A DNA stretch of 64,000 nt from Acidobacteriota bacterium (GTDB lineage: Bacteria; Acidobacteriota; Terriglobia; Terriglobales; Acidobacteriaceae). Position numbers and translations under genes: made by a program. This document shows, piece after piece, positions 1-8,095 of the stretch. The stretch spans positions 21,223 to 85,222 of the forward strand of contig QIAN01000021.1 of the NCBI GenBank assembly GCA_003225005.1, given 5' to 3'. The notes under the pieces were generated by a model that saw only the letters and a program-made list of their open reading frames with translations, was not told where the DNA came from and searched no databases. Numbering within the stretch: the stretch's first letter is position 1; each line of letters opens with the position of its first letter.

Positions 1-1121
1 CCCGTGGCCTTGGCAATGGACATGCCCAGGGAGGTCTTGCCGACTCCCGGAGGTCCGACGAAACAAAGAATCGAACCTTTGGGATTTTTCACTAACTGGC
101 GCACCGCGAGAAATTCGAGGATGCGTTCTTTGATCTTCTCCAGCCCGTAGTGATCTTCGTTGAGAACCTTTTCGGCTCGGGAAATATTGCGAATCTCTTT
201 GGAACGCTTTTTCCACGGCACGGCCAGCAGCCAATCCAGATAATTCCGCGAGACCGTCGACTCGGCCGACATGGGCGGCATGGCTTCCAGCTTCTTCAGT
301 TCCTGAACGGCTTTATCTTTCACGTCCTTAGGCATGCCGGCGGCTTCGATCTTCTTTTTCAGTTCGTCGAATTCGCTCTTTTCGCCCCGGCCCAGTTCTT
401 TCTGAATGGCCTTGATCTTTTCGTTGAGGTAATACTCTTTTTGCGCCTTCTCCATCTGTCGCTTCACCCGCGACTGGATGGTACGATCCACATTCAGCTT
501 TTCGATCTCAATGTCGAGCACGTCGGCGATACGATTCATCCGTTCCGCCGGATCAAAAATCTCCAGTAACTCCTGTTTTTCTTCGATGGAAAGCTGCAAG
601 TTCGCGGCGATGATATCGGTCAGCTTGGCCGGATCTTCCATGCGGACCGCCGAGATCATGGTCTCGTAGTTCAACGCCTGACAAAGTTTGACGTACTGCT
701 CAAACAGGGTGGTGACCCGCTGCATGCTGGCTTCGATCGACTGGTTCAGTTCGGTGGAGTAACGAGCTACCCGCACCGAGGCCTGCATGTAGCCGTCGGC
801 TTCCGTGACCTGTAGAATCTTGCCCCGCTCAATGCCTTCAACCAATACTTTAATGTTTCCGTCGGGCAACTTGAGGCTTTGGACGATATTGACGATCGTC
901 CCAACCTGATAGATCTCATTCGCCTTGGGCTCGTCAATGCCGGCGTCGTGTTGCGTCGCCAAAAAAATCTTCTTGTCGGCGGCCAGCGCTTCTTCCAAAG
1001 CCCGCACACTCGATTCGCGGCCCACGACGAACGGCGTCATCATGAAAGGGAAGATGACCACGTCGCGGATGGGCATCATCGGAAGCTTCTTGGTCTCGAA
1101 TTTTTCCTTGGCTGTGGTCAC
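1..1121 (-). CDS. lon: Lon ATP-dependent protease, N-terminal part (cut by window edge)
   Basis: Lon is the cytosolic AAA+ serine protease that degrades misfolded and regulatory proteins. The visible part holds the N-terminal substrate-binding domain (opening PMMPIRDVVIFPFM), the helical linker with the EYYLNEKIKAIQKELG stretch, and the start of the ATPase domain, ending just past the Walker A motif GPPGVGKT at positions 20-60. The rest of the ATPase and the whole protease domain lie outside the window. I chose the GTG at 1121 because GGGAG sits six bases upstream and the family N-terminus follows directly. It is the last gene of the tig-clpP-clpX-lon cluster, 51 bases after clpX. Identification is firm; only completeness is unknown. 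Confidence 0.95.
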   Translation of the reverse strand, partial: MTTAKEKFETKKLPMMPIRDVVIFPFMMTPFVVGRESSVRALEEALAADKKIFLATQHDAGIDEPKANEIYQVGTIVNIVQSLKLPDGNIKVLVEGIERGKILQVTEADGYMQASVRVARYSTELNQSIEASMQRVTTLFEQYVKLCQALNYETMISAVRMEDPAKLTDIIAANLQLSIEEKQELLEIFDPAERMNRIADVLDIEIEKLNVDRTIQSRVKRQMEKAQKEYYLNEKIKAIQKELGRGEKSEFDELKKKIEAAGMPKDVKDKAVQELKKLEAMPPMSAESTVSRNYLDWLLAVPWKKRSKEIRNISRAEKVLNEDHYGLEKIKERILEFLAVRQLVKNPKGSILCFVGPPGVGKTSLGMSIAKAT

Positions 1122-1172
1122 TCTGTCTCCCGAATTCCCTAAACCCAGACGTCGCTCGAACCTACGCCCCGG

Positions 1173-2456
1173 TTACCCGGCCTTTTCCATCATGGCCAGA
1201 GTAGCACTGCGTTTCTCCACCATCTCACGCGTTACCTCGAACTCTTTCAGTTTCTTTTGACTAGGTAACTGGAACATCAAATCGAGCATGAGCTCTTCCA
1301 GAATCATGCGCAACCCTCGCGCCCCCACCTTGCGAGCCATGGCTTGGCGCGCCACCGCGCGCAACGCCTCTTCGCTGAACTTCAAGCGCACATTCTCAAA
1401 CTCGAAAAGCCGCTGGTACTGCTTAATGATAGCGTTTTTCGGCCGAGTGAGTATCTCTATTAATGCGCTTTCGTCCAAGTCTTCGAGCATGCCAACCACC
1501 GGCAAACGGCCGACAAATTCCGGAATCAGGCCAAACTTGATCAGGTCTTCCGGCTGAATTTCGCTCAGCAATTCATAGTTGCGCTTGCGGGCGACTCCTC
1601 CGGCCACATCTTCTTTTGCCGCATCCTCTCCGGCGCGAAAGCCTAGGGACTTTTTACCCACGCGCCGGCCAATGATTTTCTCCAACCCGACGAATGCCCC
1701 GCCGCAGATAAAAAGAATGTTGGTGGTATCGACCGGAGTAAATTCCTGGTGCGGGTGCTTGCGCCCGCCTTGGGGCGGCACGTTGGCAATGGTGCCTTCC
1801 AGAATCTTCAACAATGCCTGCTGCACGCCCTCGCCGGAAACGTCGCGCGTAATCGACGGATTCTCGTCCTTGCGTCCAATCTTGTCGACTTCATCGATGT
1901 AGATAATGCCGGTCTGCGTCCGGCTGACATCTCCATCAGCTGCCTGCAGCAGCTTGAGGATGATATTCTCAACATCCTCGCCCACATAGCCGGCTTCGGT
2001 AAGCGTGGTGGCATCGACGATGGCGAAGGGCACGTCCAGCATGCGGGCCAAGGTTTGCGCCAGCAGCGTCTTGCCCGTGCCGGTCGGCCCGATCAGCATA
2101 ATGTTGGACTTGCTGAGCTCAATGCCGTCGCTGCTCTTCTGACGGTTCATGTAGATGCGCTTGTAGTGGTTGTAGACAGCGACTACCAGCTTTTTCTTGG
2201 TTTGTTCCTGCCCGATGACGTACTCGTCGAGGAAGGTCTTGACTTCTTGCGGCTTGGGCAGCTGGTTGGGAGTAGCAGACTGAGGCGTTGCCGTGCGGTC
2301 ATCTTCCAAAATGGAGTTGCAGACCGCCACACACTCATCGCAAATGTAAGCGCGGGGATAATCGCTGGGTGAAGAGATCAGCTTGGCTACCGCGTCCTGC
2401 GACTTATGGCAGAACGAACAACGCAGTATCTCATCTGTACCCGACTTGGCTTTCAC
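1173..2456 (-). CDS. clpX: ATP-dependent Clp protease ATP-binding subunit ClpX
   Basis: ClpX is the hexameric AAA+ unfoldase that recognises tagged substrates and feeds them into ClpP. The 427 residues match the family length. The N-terminal zinc-binding domain shows Cys13, Cys16, Cys39 and Cys42. The ATPase core follows with Walker A GPTGTGKT at about 123-130, Walker [11 protein letters not shown] and the [12 protein letters not shown] region typical of ClpX. The C-terminal small AAA domain is intact. It lies between clpP upstream and lon downstream on the same strand, about 100 bases after clpP, and is probably co-transcribed with them. Nothing is unusual in the reading frame. Confidence 0.97.
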   Translation of the reverse strand: MKAKSGTDEILRCSFCHKSQDAVAKLISSPSDYPRAYICDECVAVCNSILEDDRTATPQSATPNQLPKPQEVKTFLDEYVIGQEQTKKKLVVAVYNHYKRIYMNRQKSSDGIELSKSNIMLIGPTGTGKTLLAQTLARMLDVPFAIVDATTLTEAGYVGEDVENIILKLLQAADGDVSRTQTGIIYIDEVDKIGRKDENPSITRDVSGEGVQQALLKILEGTIANVPPQGGRKHPHQEFTPVDTTNILFICGGAFVGLEKIIGRRVGKKSLGFRAGEDAAKEDVAGGVARKRNYELLSEIQPEDLIKFGLIPEFVGRLPVVGMLEDLDESALIEILTRPKNAIIKQYQRLFEFENVRLKFSEEALRAVARQAMARKVGARGLRMILEELMLDLMFQLPSQKKLKEFEVTREMVEKRSATLAMMEKAG

Positions 2457-2560
2457 TCGGCTTTGCCCCTCAACCTTATCCGGCGTGGCTGGTCCCAGAA
2501 CTTCCAGCCCGCCACACCGTTCGTTGCCGCATAGTCTTCACCACGGCCGCGACGCTGCGA

Positions 2561-3178
2561 TCATACCGCTTTCCCGGTCTTATAGATGATATCGTCTATG
2601 ATTCCATATTCCTTCGCTTGTTGCGCGTTCATAATGAAGTCGCGCTCCACATCTTTCTCCACTTTATCCAGCTTCTGGCCACTGTGCTTGGATAGTAACT
2701 GGTTAGTAATCTCGCGCATGCGCAGAATTTCCCGGGCGTGAATGTCGATGTCCGTCGCTTGTCCCGACAGTCCTCCCATAGAAGGCTGATGGATCAGGAT
2801 GCGAGAGTTGGGCAGCGCCAGCCGCTTCTTCGGTTCGCCTGCGGCAAGAAGCAATGCCGCCATCGACGCGGCTTGGCCGACGCACAGCGTCATCACATCG
2901 TTCTTCACGTATTGCATGGTGTCGTAAATGGCCATGCCTGCGGTGATCGATCCACCGGGAGAGTTCACATAGAGCTGGATGTCCTTCTCCGGGTCTTCTT
3001 GGGCAAGGAACAACATCTGCGCAATCACCAGATTGGCGATGTTGTCGTCAATCGGCGTGCCTATGAAAATGATGTTATCGCGCAGCAGTCGGGAGTAAAT
3101 GTCGTAGGCGCGTTCGCCCCGGCCGGTCTGCTCGATGACCATCGGTACCAACATCATCTGTGGATCGTTTTGCTTCAC
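2561..3178 (-). CDS. clpP: ATP-dependent Clp protease proteolytic subunit ClpP
   Basis: ClpP is the self-compartmentalised serine protease that works with ClpX. The family N-terminus [20 protein letters not shown] is followed by the nucleophile serine in GQAASMAA, the histidine in [10 protein letters not shown] and the aspartate near ERDFIMN, so the Ser-His-Asp triad is present. The start is uncertain. The open frame reaches a TTG at 3208. I prefer the GTG at 3178, which has GGCAGG just upstream. The ATG at 3154 gives the most family-like N-terminus but has no clear ribosome binding site. The gene sits between tig and clpX. Confidence 0.95.
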   Translation of the reverse strand: MKQNDPQMMLVPMVIEQTGRGERAYDIYSRLLRDNIIFIGTPIDDNIANLVIAQMLFLAQEDPEKDIQLYVNSPGGSITAGMAIYDTMQYVKNDVMTLCVGQAASMAALLLAAGEPKKRLALPNSRILIHQPSMGGLSGQATDIDIHAREILRMREITNQLLSKHSGQKLDKVEKDVERDFIMNAQQAKEYGIIDDIIYKTGKAV

Positions 3179-3247
3179 GGTCACCTGCCACACTCCGCCC
3201 CTAACCAACGCTCGTGCTACCAGGGGAGGATCGAAAGTGGTCCGCGG

Positions 3248-4543
3248 TTAAGCGGACTGGTGGTAGAGAAAGTTGAGGGCCTTCTCGCTGCGGATTCTAT
3301 TTCGGATTCTATCGAGGCCCCCATCCTGTGTCAAACGAGCGCGGACCGCTTCCGGCGTCTGTTTTGTCTGTTTTGCCAGCGCCTCAACCTCCTGGTTTAA
3401 TTCATGGTCACTGACAGTGATGTTTTCCAGTTCTGCGATCCGTTCCAGCAACAAAGACGACTTCACATCCTGCAATGCCTGTTCCCGCTGACCCACGCGC
3501 AGCCTTGGCAGGTCCATCTTTTTCATATCTTCCATCTTCATGCCCTGCGCCGCCAACGCGCGCAGCCCGCGCTCCAGGCGAAGATCGATTTGCCGCTCCA
3601 CCAATGATTCCGGCACTTCAAACTCATTGTGCTTAACCAGTTCGGCTACCAGCTTATCTTTTGCCTCGTGCTCCGCCGTGTGACGCTTTTCCGCCTCCAT
3701 ATTCTCGCGGATCTCCCTCTTTACCGCATCCATACTGGTGAACTCGCCGAGCTCCTTCGCGAATTCATCGTTCAGCTCCGGCAGGCTCTTCTGCTTGATG
3801 GCGTGAATCTTCACCGTATACGAGAATGTCTTTCCTGCAAGTCTTTTGTCGGATGCGTCTTGAGGATAGTTCACCTCAAAGGTGCGCTCCGCGCCCGCAG
3901 AAGCGCCGCGCAGGTGCTCGGTGAATTCCGGCATGGTGTTCTTGCCGCCGATTTCCACCAGCACTTCGTCCATGTGAACCGGATTTGCATCCTTCGTGGC
4001 TTGACCATCCTTGGGCCGGCCATCCAGCGAGGCCTGCGCAAAGTCGCCATCCGCCAGCGGACGTCCTTCGACCGAGGTGAACGTCGCATGCTGCTCGCGT
4101 ACGTTATCGAGTGCCTGCTCGACTTCTTCGTCGTTGACTGCGATCTCAGGTTTATCGGCGCGCAGCTCCTTGTAGCCTTCAACCGGAATCTCAGGCATCA
4201 CTTCGAAGCTGGCCTTGAAGCGCAGGGGTTCGCTGTCGTGAATGTGTAGATCGGTAACGCGCGGCTGTGACACCGGCATCAAACCCTGTTTTTCGGCTTC
4301 GCGGCGAAAGTATTTCGGAACCAAAGCTTCGACCACATCGCTTTTAACTTCTTCCCCAAAGCGCTGCTTGATGATGGAGGCGGGGACGTGCCCGGCGCGA
4401 AAGCCCGGGAGGCGCGCAACCTTCTGATATTTCTGAATGATTACTTCGGTTTCGCGCGCCACCTCGTCGGCTGGGATCTCGACGGAAATCTCGCGCTTGA
4501 CGCTCTCTCTATTCTTCGTTTCCGCCGTCTCTGTGGGGCTCAC
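3248..4543 (-). CDS. tig: Trigger factor, ribosome-associated chaperone and peptidyl-prolyl isomerase
   Basis: Trigger factor binds near the ribosome exit tunnel and shields nascent chains. The 431-residue protein shows the N-terminal ribosome-binding domain, including the signature region with GFRAGHVPASII (in most homologues GFRKGKVP). A middle FKBP-like domain follows (ADGDFAQASLDG, FTEHLRGASAGAERTF), then a long charged helical C-terminal domain. The GTG start is supported by AAGG about seven bases upstream. It is the first gene of the minus-strand tig-clpP-clpX-lon group, and a promoter-like pair lies about 65-90 bases upstream of the start. The reading frame has no lesions. Confidence 0.95.
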   Translation of the reverse strand: MSPTETAETKNRESVKREISVEIPADEVARETEVIIQKYQKVARLPGFRAGHVPASIIKQRFGEEVKSDVVEALVPKYFRREAEKQGLMPVSQPRVTDLHIHDSEPLRFKASFEVMPEIPVEGYKELRADKPEIAVNDEEVEQALDNVREQHATFTSVEGRPLADGDFAQASLDGRPKDGQATKDANPVHMDEVLVEIGGKNTMPEFTEHLRGASAGAERTFEVNYPQDASDKRLAGKTFSYTVKIHAIKQKSLPELNDEFAKELGEFTSMDAVKREIRENMEAEKRHTAEHEAKDKLVAELVKHNEFEVPESLVERQIDLRLERGLRALAAQGMKMEDMKKMDLPRLRVGQREQALQDVKSSLLLERIAELENITVSDHELNQEVEALAKQTKQTPEAVRARLTQDGGLDRIRNRIRSEKALNFLYHQSA

Positions 4544-4605
4544 GCTCTACCTTTCGCTCTACGGCCCAATCCAGGTGTCTGTTTACGGTCCGAAACGGGG
4601 CTGAA

Positions 4606-4634
4606 TTTATGCGACCTTTAACTTTGAGTGTAAA
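4606..4634 (-). promoter_or_regulatory. Candidate sigma70-type promoter for the tig-clpP-clpX-lon cluster
   Basis: Read on the minus strand, TTTACA (-35, five of six consensus bases) is followed by a 17-base spacer and CATAAA (-10, four of six). It sits about 65 bases upstream of the tig GTG start in an intergenic gap with no gene. Spacing is ideal, but this is a motif match by eye only. Confidence 0.4.
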
Positions 4635-4751
4635 GACAACAGAGAGCAGCGTCAAACCAAGGAATCGACCTTAGTCTCCGAGTCCACAGTCCCTTTGCCC
4701 ATTCCCGGACTCTGGTAGAGACATGACCGAGGTACCCCTGTATACGCGGGA

Positions 4752-5609
4752 TCATGTTGGCTTCAAGAGCGTAAGTAGCGTTACCTCTGGACGACAGTTC
4801 AGCCGTACGGGAGGATTGATCACGCCTAGACCTCGGCTGGTATATACCTGCAGCCGCCCGACTCGGTTCAGCCCGGTGTGATATTTGCGTGCCAGAGGGG
4901 GCAGAACAATGGGACCAAGGCCGGGGATCCTCACCTGGCCGCCGTGCGAGTGTCCGGACAGTTGCAGATCGACCGGAAAACCCGCCACATCATCGGCAAA
5001 ATCCGGCTCGTGCGCAAGCAAAACGGTCGCCTCTGTCTCCGGAACGGCGGCTAATGTCTTCGGCAGATCGTGCTCGTTCTCGAGCACATCATCGACTCCA
5101 CTGATCCACAACCGGTCATGCCCGCGCTCGAAGGCAAAGGATTCATTTCGAAGAAGGCGAATGCCGCGATCCACCAGCGCTCCTGCCACGATGTCCGCAC
5201 CGTTCCAGTGATCGTGGTTGCCAAGAATCGCGACCATCGGAACTCCTTTCCAGCTCGCCAGTACATCGGCACACGGCTCCGCATGATGCGCACCGGCTGG
5301 GCCGAAGGGCTGACCGAAAGGGGGAGAAACGAAGTCTCCGGTGAGCGTGAGCAAGTCAGGGCGAAACGCTCGCGCAATTCGCACGGCTTCCTCTACCCCG
5401 GCTTTTCCCATGTAGGGGCCAAAGTGAATGTCCGTGATTTGTGCAATCCGAAATCCATGAAACGAGTCTGGCAGGCGGGAGAGGCGAACCTCGACGTGCT
5501 CGGCAACTGGATGGTGGGGTTCCACCAATAGCGCGTCAGCACCGGTCGCGCTAACCAGGGCGGCTGCTCCGTAGGCGACGAAGCGCCGACGTGAAAGTCG
5601 TGGCGACAT
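4752..5609 (-). CDS. Metallophosphoesterase with a Tat-type signal
   Basis: This is a calcineurin-like phosphoesterase, likely a dinuclear-metal hydrolase acting outside the cytoplasm. All family metal motifs are visible: DIHFG, GDFVS, GNHDHW and GHSHGGQ. The N-terminus carries SRRRFVAYGAAALV, which fits a twin-arginine (Tat) signal followed by a hydrophobic core. I chose the ATG at 5609, which has GGAG four bases upstream, over an in-frame start 24 bases earlier. The family includes YkuE/UDP-diacylglucosamine-type enzymes, but the substrate cannot be told from sequence. It is divergent from the uracil-DNA glycosylase gene. Confidence 0.88.
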   Translation of the reverse strand: MSPRLSRRRFVAYGAAALVSATGADALLVEPHHPVAEHVEVRLSRLPDSFHGFRIAQITDIHFGPYMGKAGVEEAVRIARAFRPDLLTLTGDFVSPPFGQPFGPAGAHHAEPCADVLASWKGVPMVAILGNHDHWNGADIVAGALVDRGIRLLRNESFAFERGHDRLWISGVDDVLENEHDLPKTLAAVPETEATVLLAHEPDFADDVAGFPVDLQLSGHSHGGQVRIPGLGPIVLPPLARKYHTGLNRVGRLQVYTSRGLGVINPPVRLNCRPEVTLLTLLKPT

Positions 5610-5655
5610 GTAACTCCAGTTTAGCATCCACATGTTGAGCAGGAGTTGAGGCGCC

Positions 5656-6372
5656 TTGTTCGACTACACTGAATGTCCGCACTCTATGAATGCCCACTGG
5701 CTCACCGTTCTTAACCGCGAAGTCGTCGCCTGTACTCGTTGTCCGCGGCTTGTCGAGTACCGCGAGCAGGTCGCCCGTGAAAAACGGCGCGCCTATCGTG
5801 ATTGCGAATACTGGGCGAAGCCTGTTCCCGGCTTCGGCGATCCCGAAGCCCGCGTGCTGGTCATGGGACTGGCTCCCGGAGCGCATGGCTCCAATCGCAC
5901 CGGACGCCCGTTCACCGGCGACGCCTCCGGCAAGTTTATGTATCCCGTGCTATACGAAACCGGCTTCGCTAATCAGCCTGGCGCCACCGACTGCAACGAT
6001 GGTCTCAAACTCAAGAACCTGTACATCACCGCCGCAGTCCGTTGCGCTCCGCCCGATAACAAGCCCCTGCCGCAGGAACTGGCCGAGTGCTCCACATTTC
6101 TTGATCGCGAAATCGCCGGGCTAACAAACCTGAGGGTGATCGTAGCCTTAGGCAAAATTGGTTTTGATGCTTACCTCAACTACGTCAAGCGCAGCGGTCT
6201 GATCGCCAGCAAGAAAACTTACATCTTCAAACACGGTGCCAGTTACCGGTTACCAGATGGCAAGACTTTGCTGGCCAGCTACCACCCTTCCAATCAGAAC
6301 ACGCAGACGGGCAAGCTGACTGGCAAAATGTTTGTAGAGATCTTTCGAGAGGCGGCAGAACTTGCCGATTAG
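5656..6372 (+). CDS. Uracil-DNA glycosylase, family 5 (UdgB-like)
   Basis: The enzyme removes uracil and probably other deaminated bases from DNA to start base excision repair. Motif A reads GLAPGAHGSNRTGRPFTGD, and the second active-site motif reads SYHPSNQNTQTGKLT; both are typical of family 5 (UDGb), which lacks the polar catalytic residue of other families. The N-terminal CTRCPRL and later cysteines fit the iron-sulphur cluster of this group. The TTG start at 5656 has GAGG nearby. An ATG at 5686 is the alternative. It is divergent from the phosphoesterase gene and followed by a small membrane protein gene 31 bases on. Confidence 0.87.
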   Translation: MFDYTECPHSMNAHWLTVLNREVVACTRCPRLVEYREQVAREKRRAYRDCEYWAKPVPGFGDPEARVLVMGLAPGAHGSNRTGRPFTGDASGKFMYPVLYETGFANQPGATDCNDGLKLKNLYITAAVRCAPPDNKPLPQELAECSTFLDREIAGLTNLRVIVALGKIGFDAYLNYVKRSGLIASKKTYIFKHGASYRLPDGKTLLASYHPSNQNTQTGKLTGKMFVEIFREAAELAD

Positions 6373-6403
6373 ATAGGAAGGCGCTGCCTCTTCGGGAGGA
6401 AAT

Positions 6404-6613
6404 ATGACCAAAAGACGCAACGCATACATCATCGTTGCTTCATGCACCAGCTGCACCCTGATCGCATTTGCCTTACACGAACGCTATGAAGCCTCAGGCA
6501 CAGTGCCCGCGGTCGCGTTTTACGTCGCGGCGGCCGCGATCTGCTTACTACCTGTGGTGTACGCCATATTGCGCCACAAGACTCGCAGAAATAAGATTCT
6601 GAACATAGGCTAA
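6404..6613 (+). CDS. Small hypothetical membrane protein
   Basis: I do not recognise this 69-residue protein. It has two predicted membrane helices (about residues 8-24 and 34-55) separated by a short loop, with a basic start (MTKRRN) and basic tail (RHKTRRNK), which suggests both ends face the cytoplasm. The ATG has a good ribosome binding site, GGGAGGA, four bases upstream. It lies 31 bases after the glycosylase gene and may be co-transcribed with it. Confidence 0.6.
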   Translation: MTKRRNAYIIVASCTSCTLIAFALHERYEASGTVPAVAFYVAAAAICLLPVVYAILRHKTRRNKILNIG

Positions 6614-6627
6614 CTCCTCGTGCCTCG

Positions 6628-7135
6628 CTACTGGGGTAGTCCTACTCTGCGTACCAGTTCGGCGAACCGTGGGTCAGAACGCGGGGATCGAGTGGGAAGT
6701 CAGTGTTCAAGCTTTCCATCTGCCAATCGCGCTCCTGATAAGCGGTGTTAGGCCACTTGAATGCCCTCATCTTTGTCTCCTAAGCCAGCGTAAAGAGCCG
6801 CAATGTTGTATGGAGACGAGTAGCCGGTCTTTCGTTGTTCTTGCCGGGCTGTAATGGCCTTGGTGAGTGCGCCTTTCCAGCCCGCTGCATGAAAGCCTTG
6901 CTCCAGCGCAGAGGCAAACTCACCTTCGTTCCGATCAGCCAAGAGCTGACCGTAGAGCTTGATCTGTTCAACCACCTGCGGGGTACATCCTTTTCCCCCG
7001 ATAGGATTGTGCTAAGCAGAGATACGCCCGAGCAAAAGTCGGATCTTCATTGGCGCCTCTCTGGCATAGGGGTGATAGCCGCATCGTAATCCCGGCCCAC
7101 AGCGCGAAGGCCCGATTTACCACGACTGATTCACC
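6628..7135 (-). pseudogene. Decayed C-terminal TPR tail of a kinase/TPR-type protein
   Basis: Read across frames on the minus strand this region gives YDAAI, then LCQRGANEDPTFARAYLCLA, then VVEQIKLYGQLLADRNEG and YNIAALYAGLGDKDE, then NTAYQERDWQM, and finally SDPRFAELVRRVGLPQ before a stop at 6628. This is the usual C-terminal end of acidobacterial TPR proteins attached to kinases or transcription factors. At least three frame changes are needed, for example one extra C near 6985 and others near 6735 and 6675. No start or upstream domain is present, so it is a relic. It lies directly behind another TPR tail on the same strand. Confidence 0.7.
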
Positions 7136-7140
7136 CGCAT

Positions 7141-7791
7141 CTACGGCGGAAAGTTCATGCGCCGCATCAGGTCCTGGAAGCGAGGATCAGGGCGCAAGTC
7201 GTCGAGGCAAGGATCGACCTTCAGTAGTACCATCCACTCGGCGCGCTGGCGGTATGCAGCGTCCAGCCAATGCAGGGCTTCCTCTTTATTACCCAGAGTG
7301 GCATGGATTCGAGCCACGCCGTAGGGCGTTACATATCGCTGTTTCGACAACTCAAACAACTGATCCAGGACTTTGAGCGCCTCGTCTCGGCACCCAGCCG
7401 CCGCGTACGCCTCGCCCAGCCAGGAGAGGGGGCTGGGGCCATGCCAAAGCGCAACCGCCCTTCGGAGGGCGGCGATTGCGGGCTCATGCAGCGACTTGCA
7501 ACGATGTGCCCACCCAAGCCCACCGTGTGCGAAGGCAGAGTTTAGATCCAGCTTGAGCGTCCTCACAAATTGTTCGATTGCCTGATCGTATCGGCGCGCA
7601 TGGAGATAGATGTATCCCAGGAAGGCATTGGTAAGACCCAAAAGGGGATCCAGGCGAATGGCTCTTTGTAGCTCGGTGTAGGCCTCCTCATAACGTCCCA
7701 TCGCTCCAAGATAGAAACCGAACAGGTGATGTCCCGGCTGGCTCCAGCCGGTGTATCGTTTGGCGCCCGGATTCGCGGATGCGTACGGCAC
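7141..7791 (-). CDS. TPR-repeat protein, probably a truncated fragment
   Basis: The 216-residue open frame contains tandem tetratricopeptide repeats (YLGAMGRYEEAYTELQRAIR, YLHARRYDQAIEQFVRTLKL and others) and ends with the DPRFQDLMRRMNFPP motif often found at the C-terminus of acidobacterial kinase/TPR proteins. TPRs mediate protein contacts. The GTG start at 7791 lacks a clear ribosome binding site. The sequence in front of it (GYAWSQ, no start) continues the neighbouring frame at 7720-8047 if one G in a GGG run near 7820 is removed. It is therefore more likely part of a broken gene than a stand-alone protein. Confidence 0.5.
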   Translation of the reverse strand: MPYASANPGAKRYTGWSQPGHHLFGFYLGAMGRYEEAYTELQRAIRLDPLLGLTNAFLGYIYLHARRYDQAIEQFVRTLKLDLNSAFAHGGLGWAHRCKSLHEPAIAALRRAVALWHGPSPLSWLGEAYAAAGCRDEALKVLDQLFELSKQRYVTPYGVARIHATLGNKEEALHWLDAAYRQRAEWMVLLKVDPCLDDLRPDPRFQDLMRRMNFPP

Positions 7792-8047
7792 CTGCGACCA
7801 GGCATAGCCCTCCCGGCGTGAGTCCGTTTTCCAGTTCGTAGTCTACGAAGCTCTGCAGGAACGTAAGGGTCCGGGCGTCCCCGGTGTAAGGATAAAGGTG
7901 TTCTATGAAACCCTGCATCATGGCTCGCAGATAGCCAGTCGAGTTCACCCAACGCCGGTCCGGCGCCAGTTCGAACGCGCGCCCCAATCTCTGTTCCGCT
8001 CCACACTGCTTACCAAGGGCGCGCCTCCGAAAAAGCACTAGCGTCAC
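7720..8047 (-). pseudogene. Fragment of a larger secreted or helical protein, out of frame with the TPR tail
   Basis: This frame reads GRAFELAPDRRWVNSTGYLR, then LYPYTGDARTLTFLQSFVDYE and LENGLTPGG. Past that point the sense continues in the next frame as YAWSQVPYASANPGAKRYTG, which joins the TPR open frame at 7141-7791. From memory the FVDYELENGLTP and PYASANPG stretch resembles acidobacterial secreted helical or glycosidase-like proteins; I cannot confirm this. A single inserted G explains the frame change. The joining of this segment to a TPR tail looks like a fusion of two relics. Confidence 0.4.
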
Positions 8048-8095
8048 TCTGGTGCCGTTACATCAGGCGGGATCCCATCTAGCTCCACGCTTCCT

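Noticed and set aside
7563..8006. Minus-strand open frame of 147 codons
   Set aside because: Third frame over the TPR/helical fragment; Arg/Pro-rich with no coherent motif.
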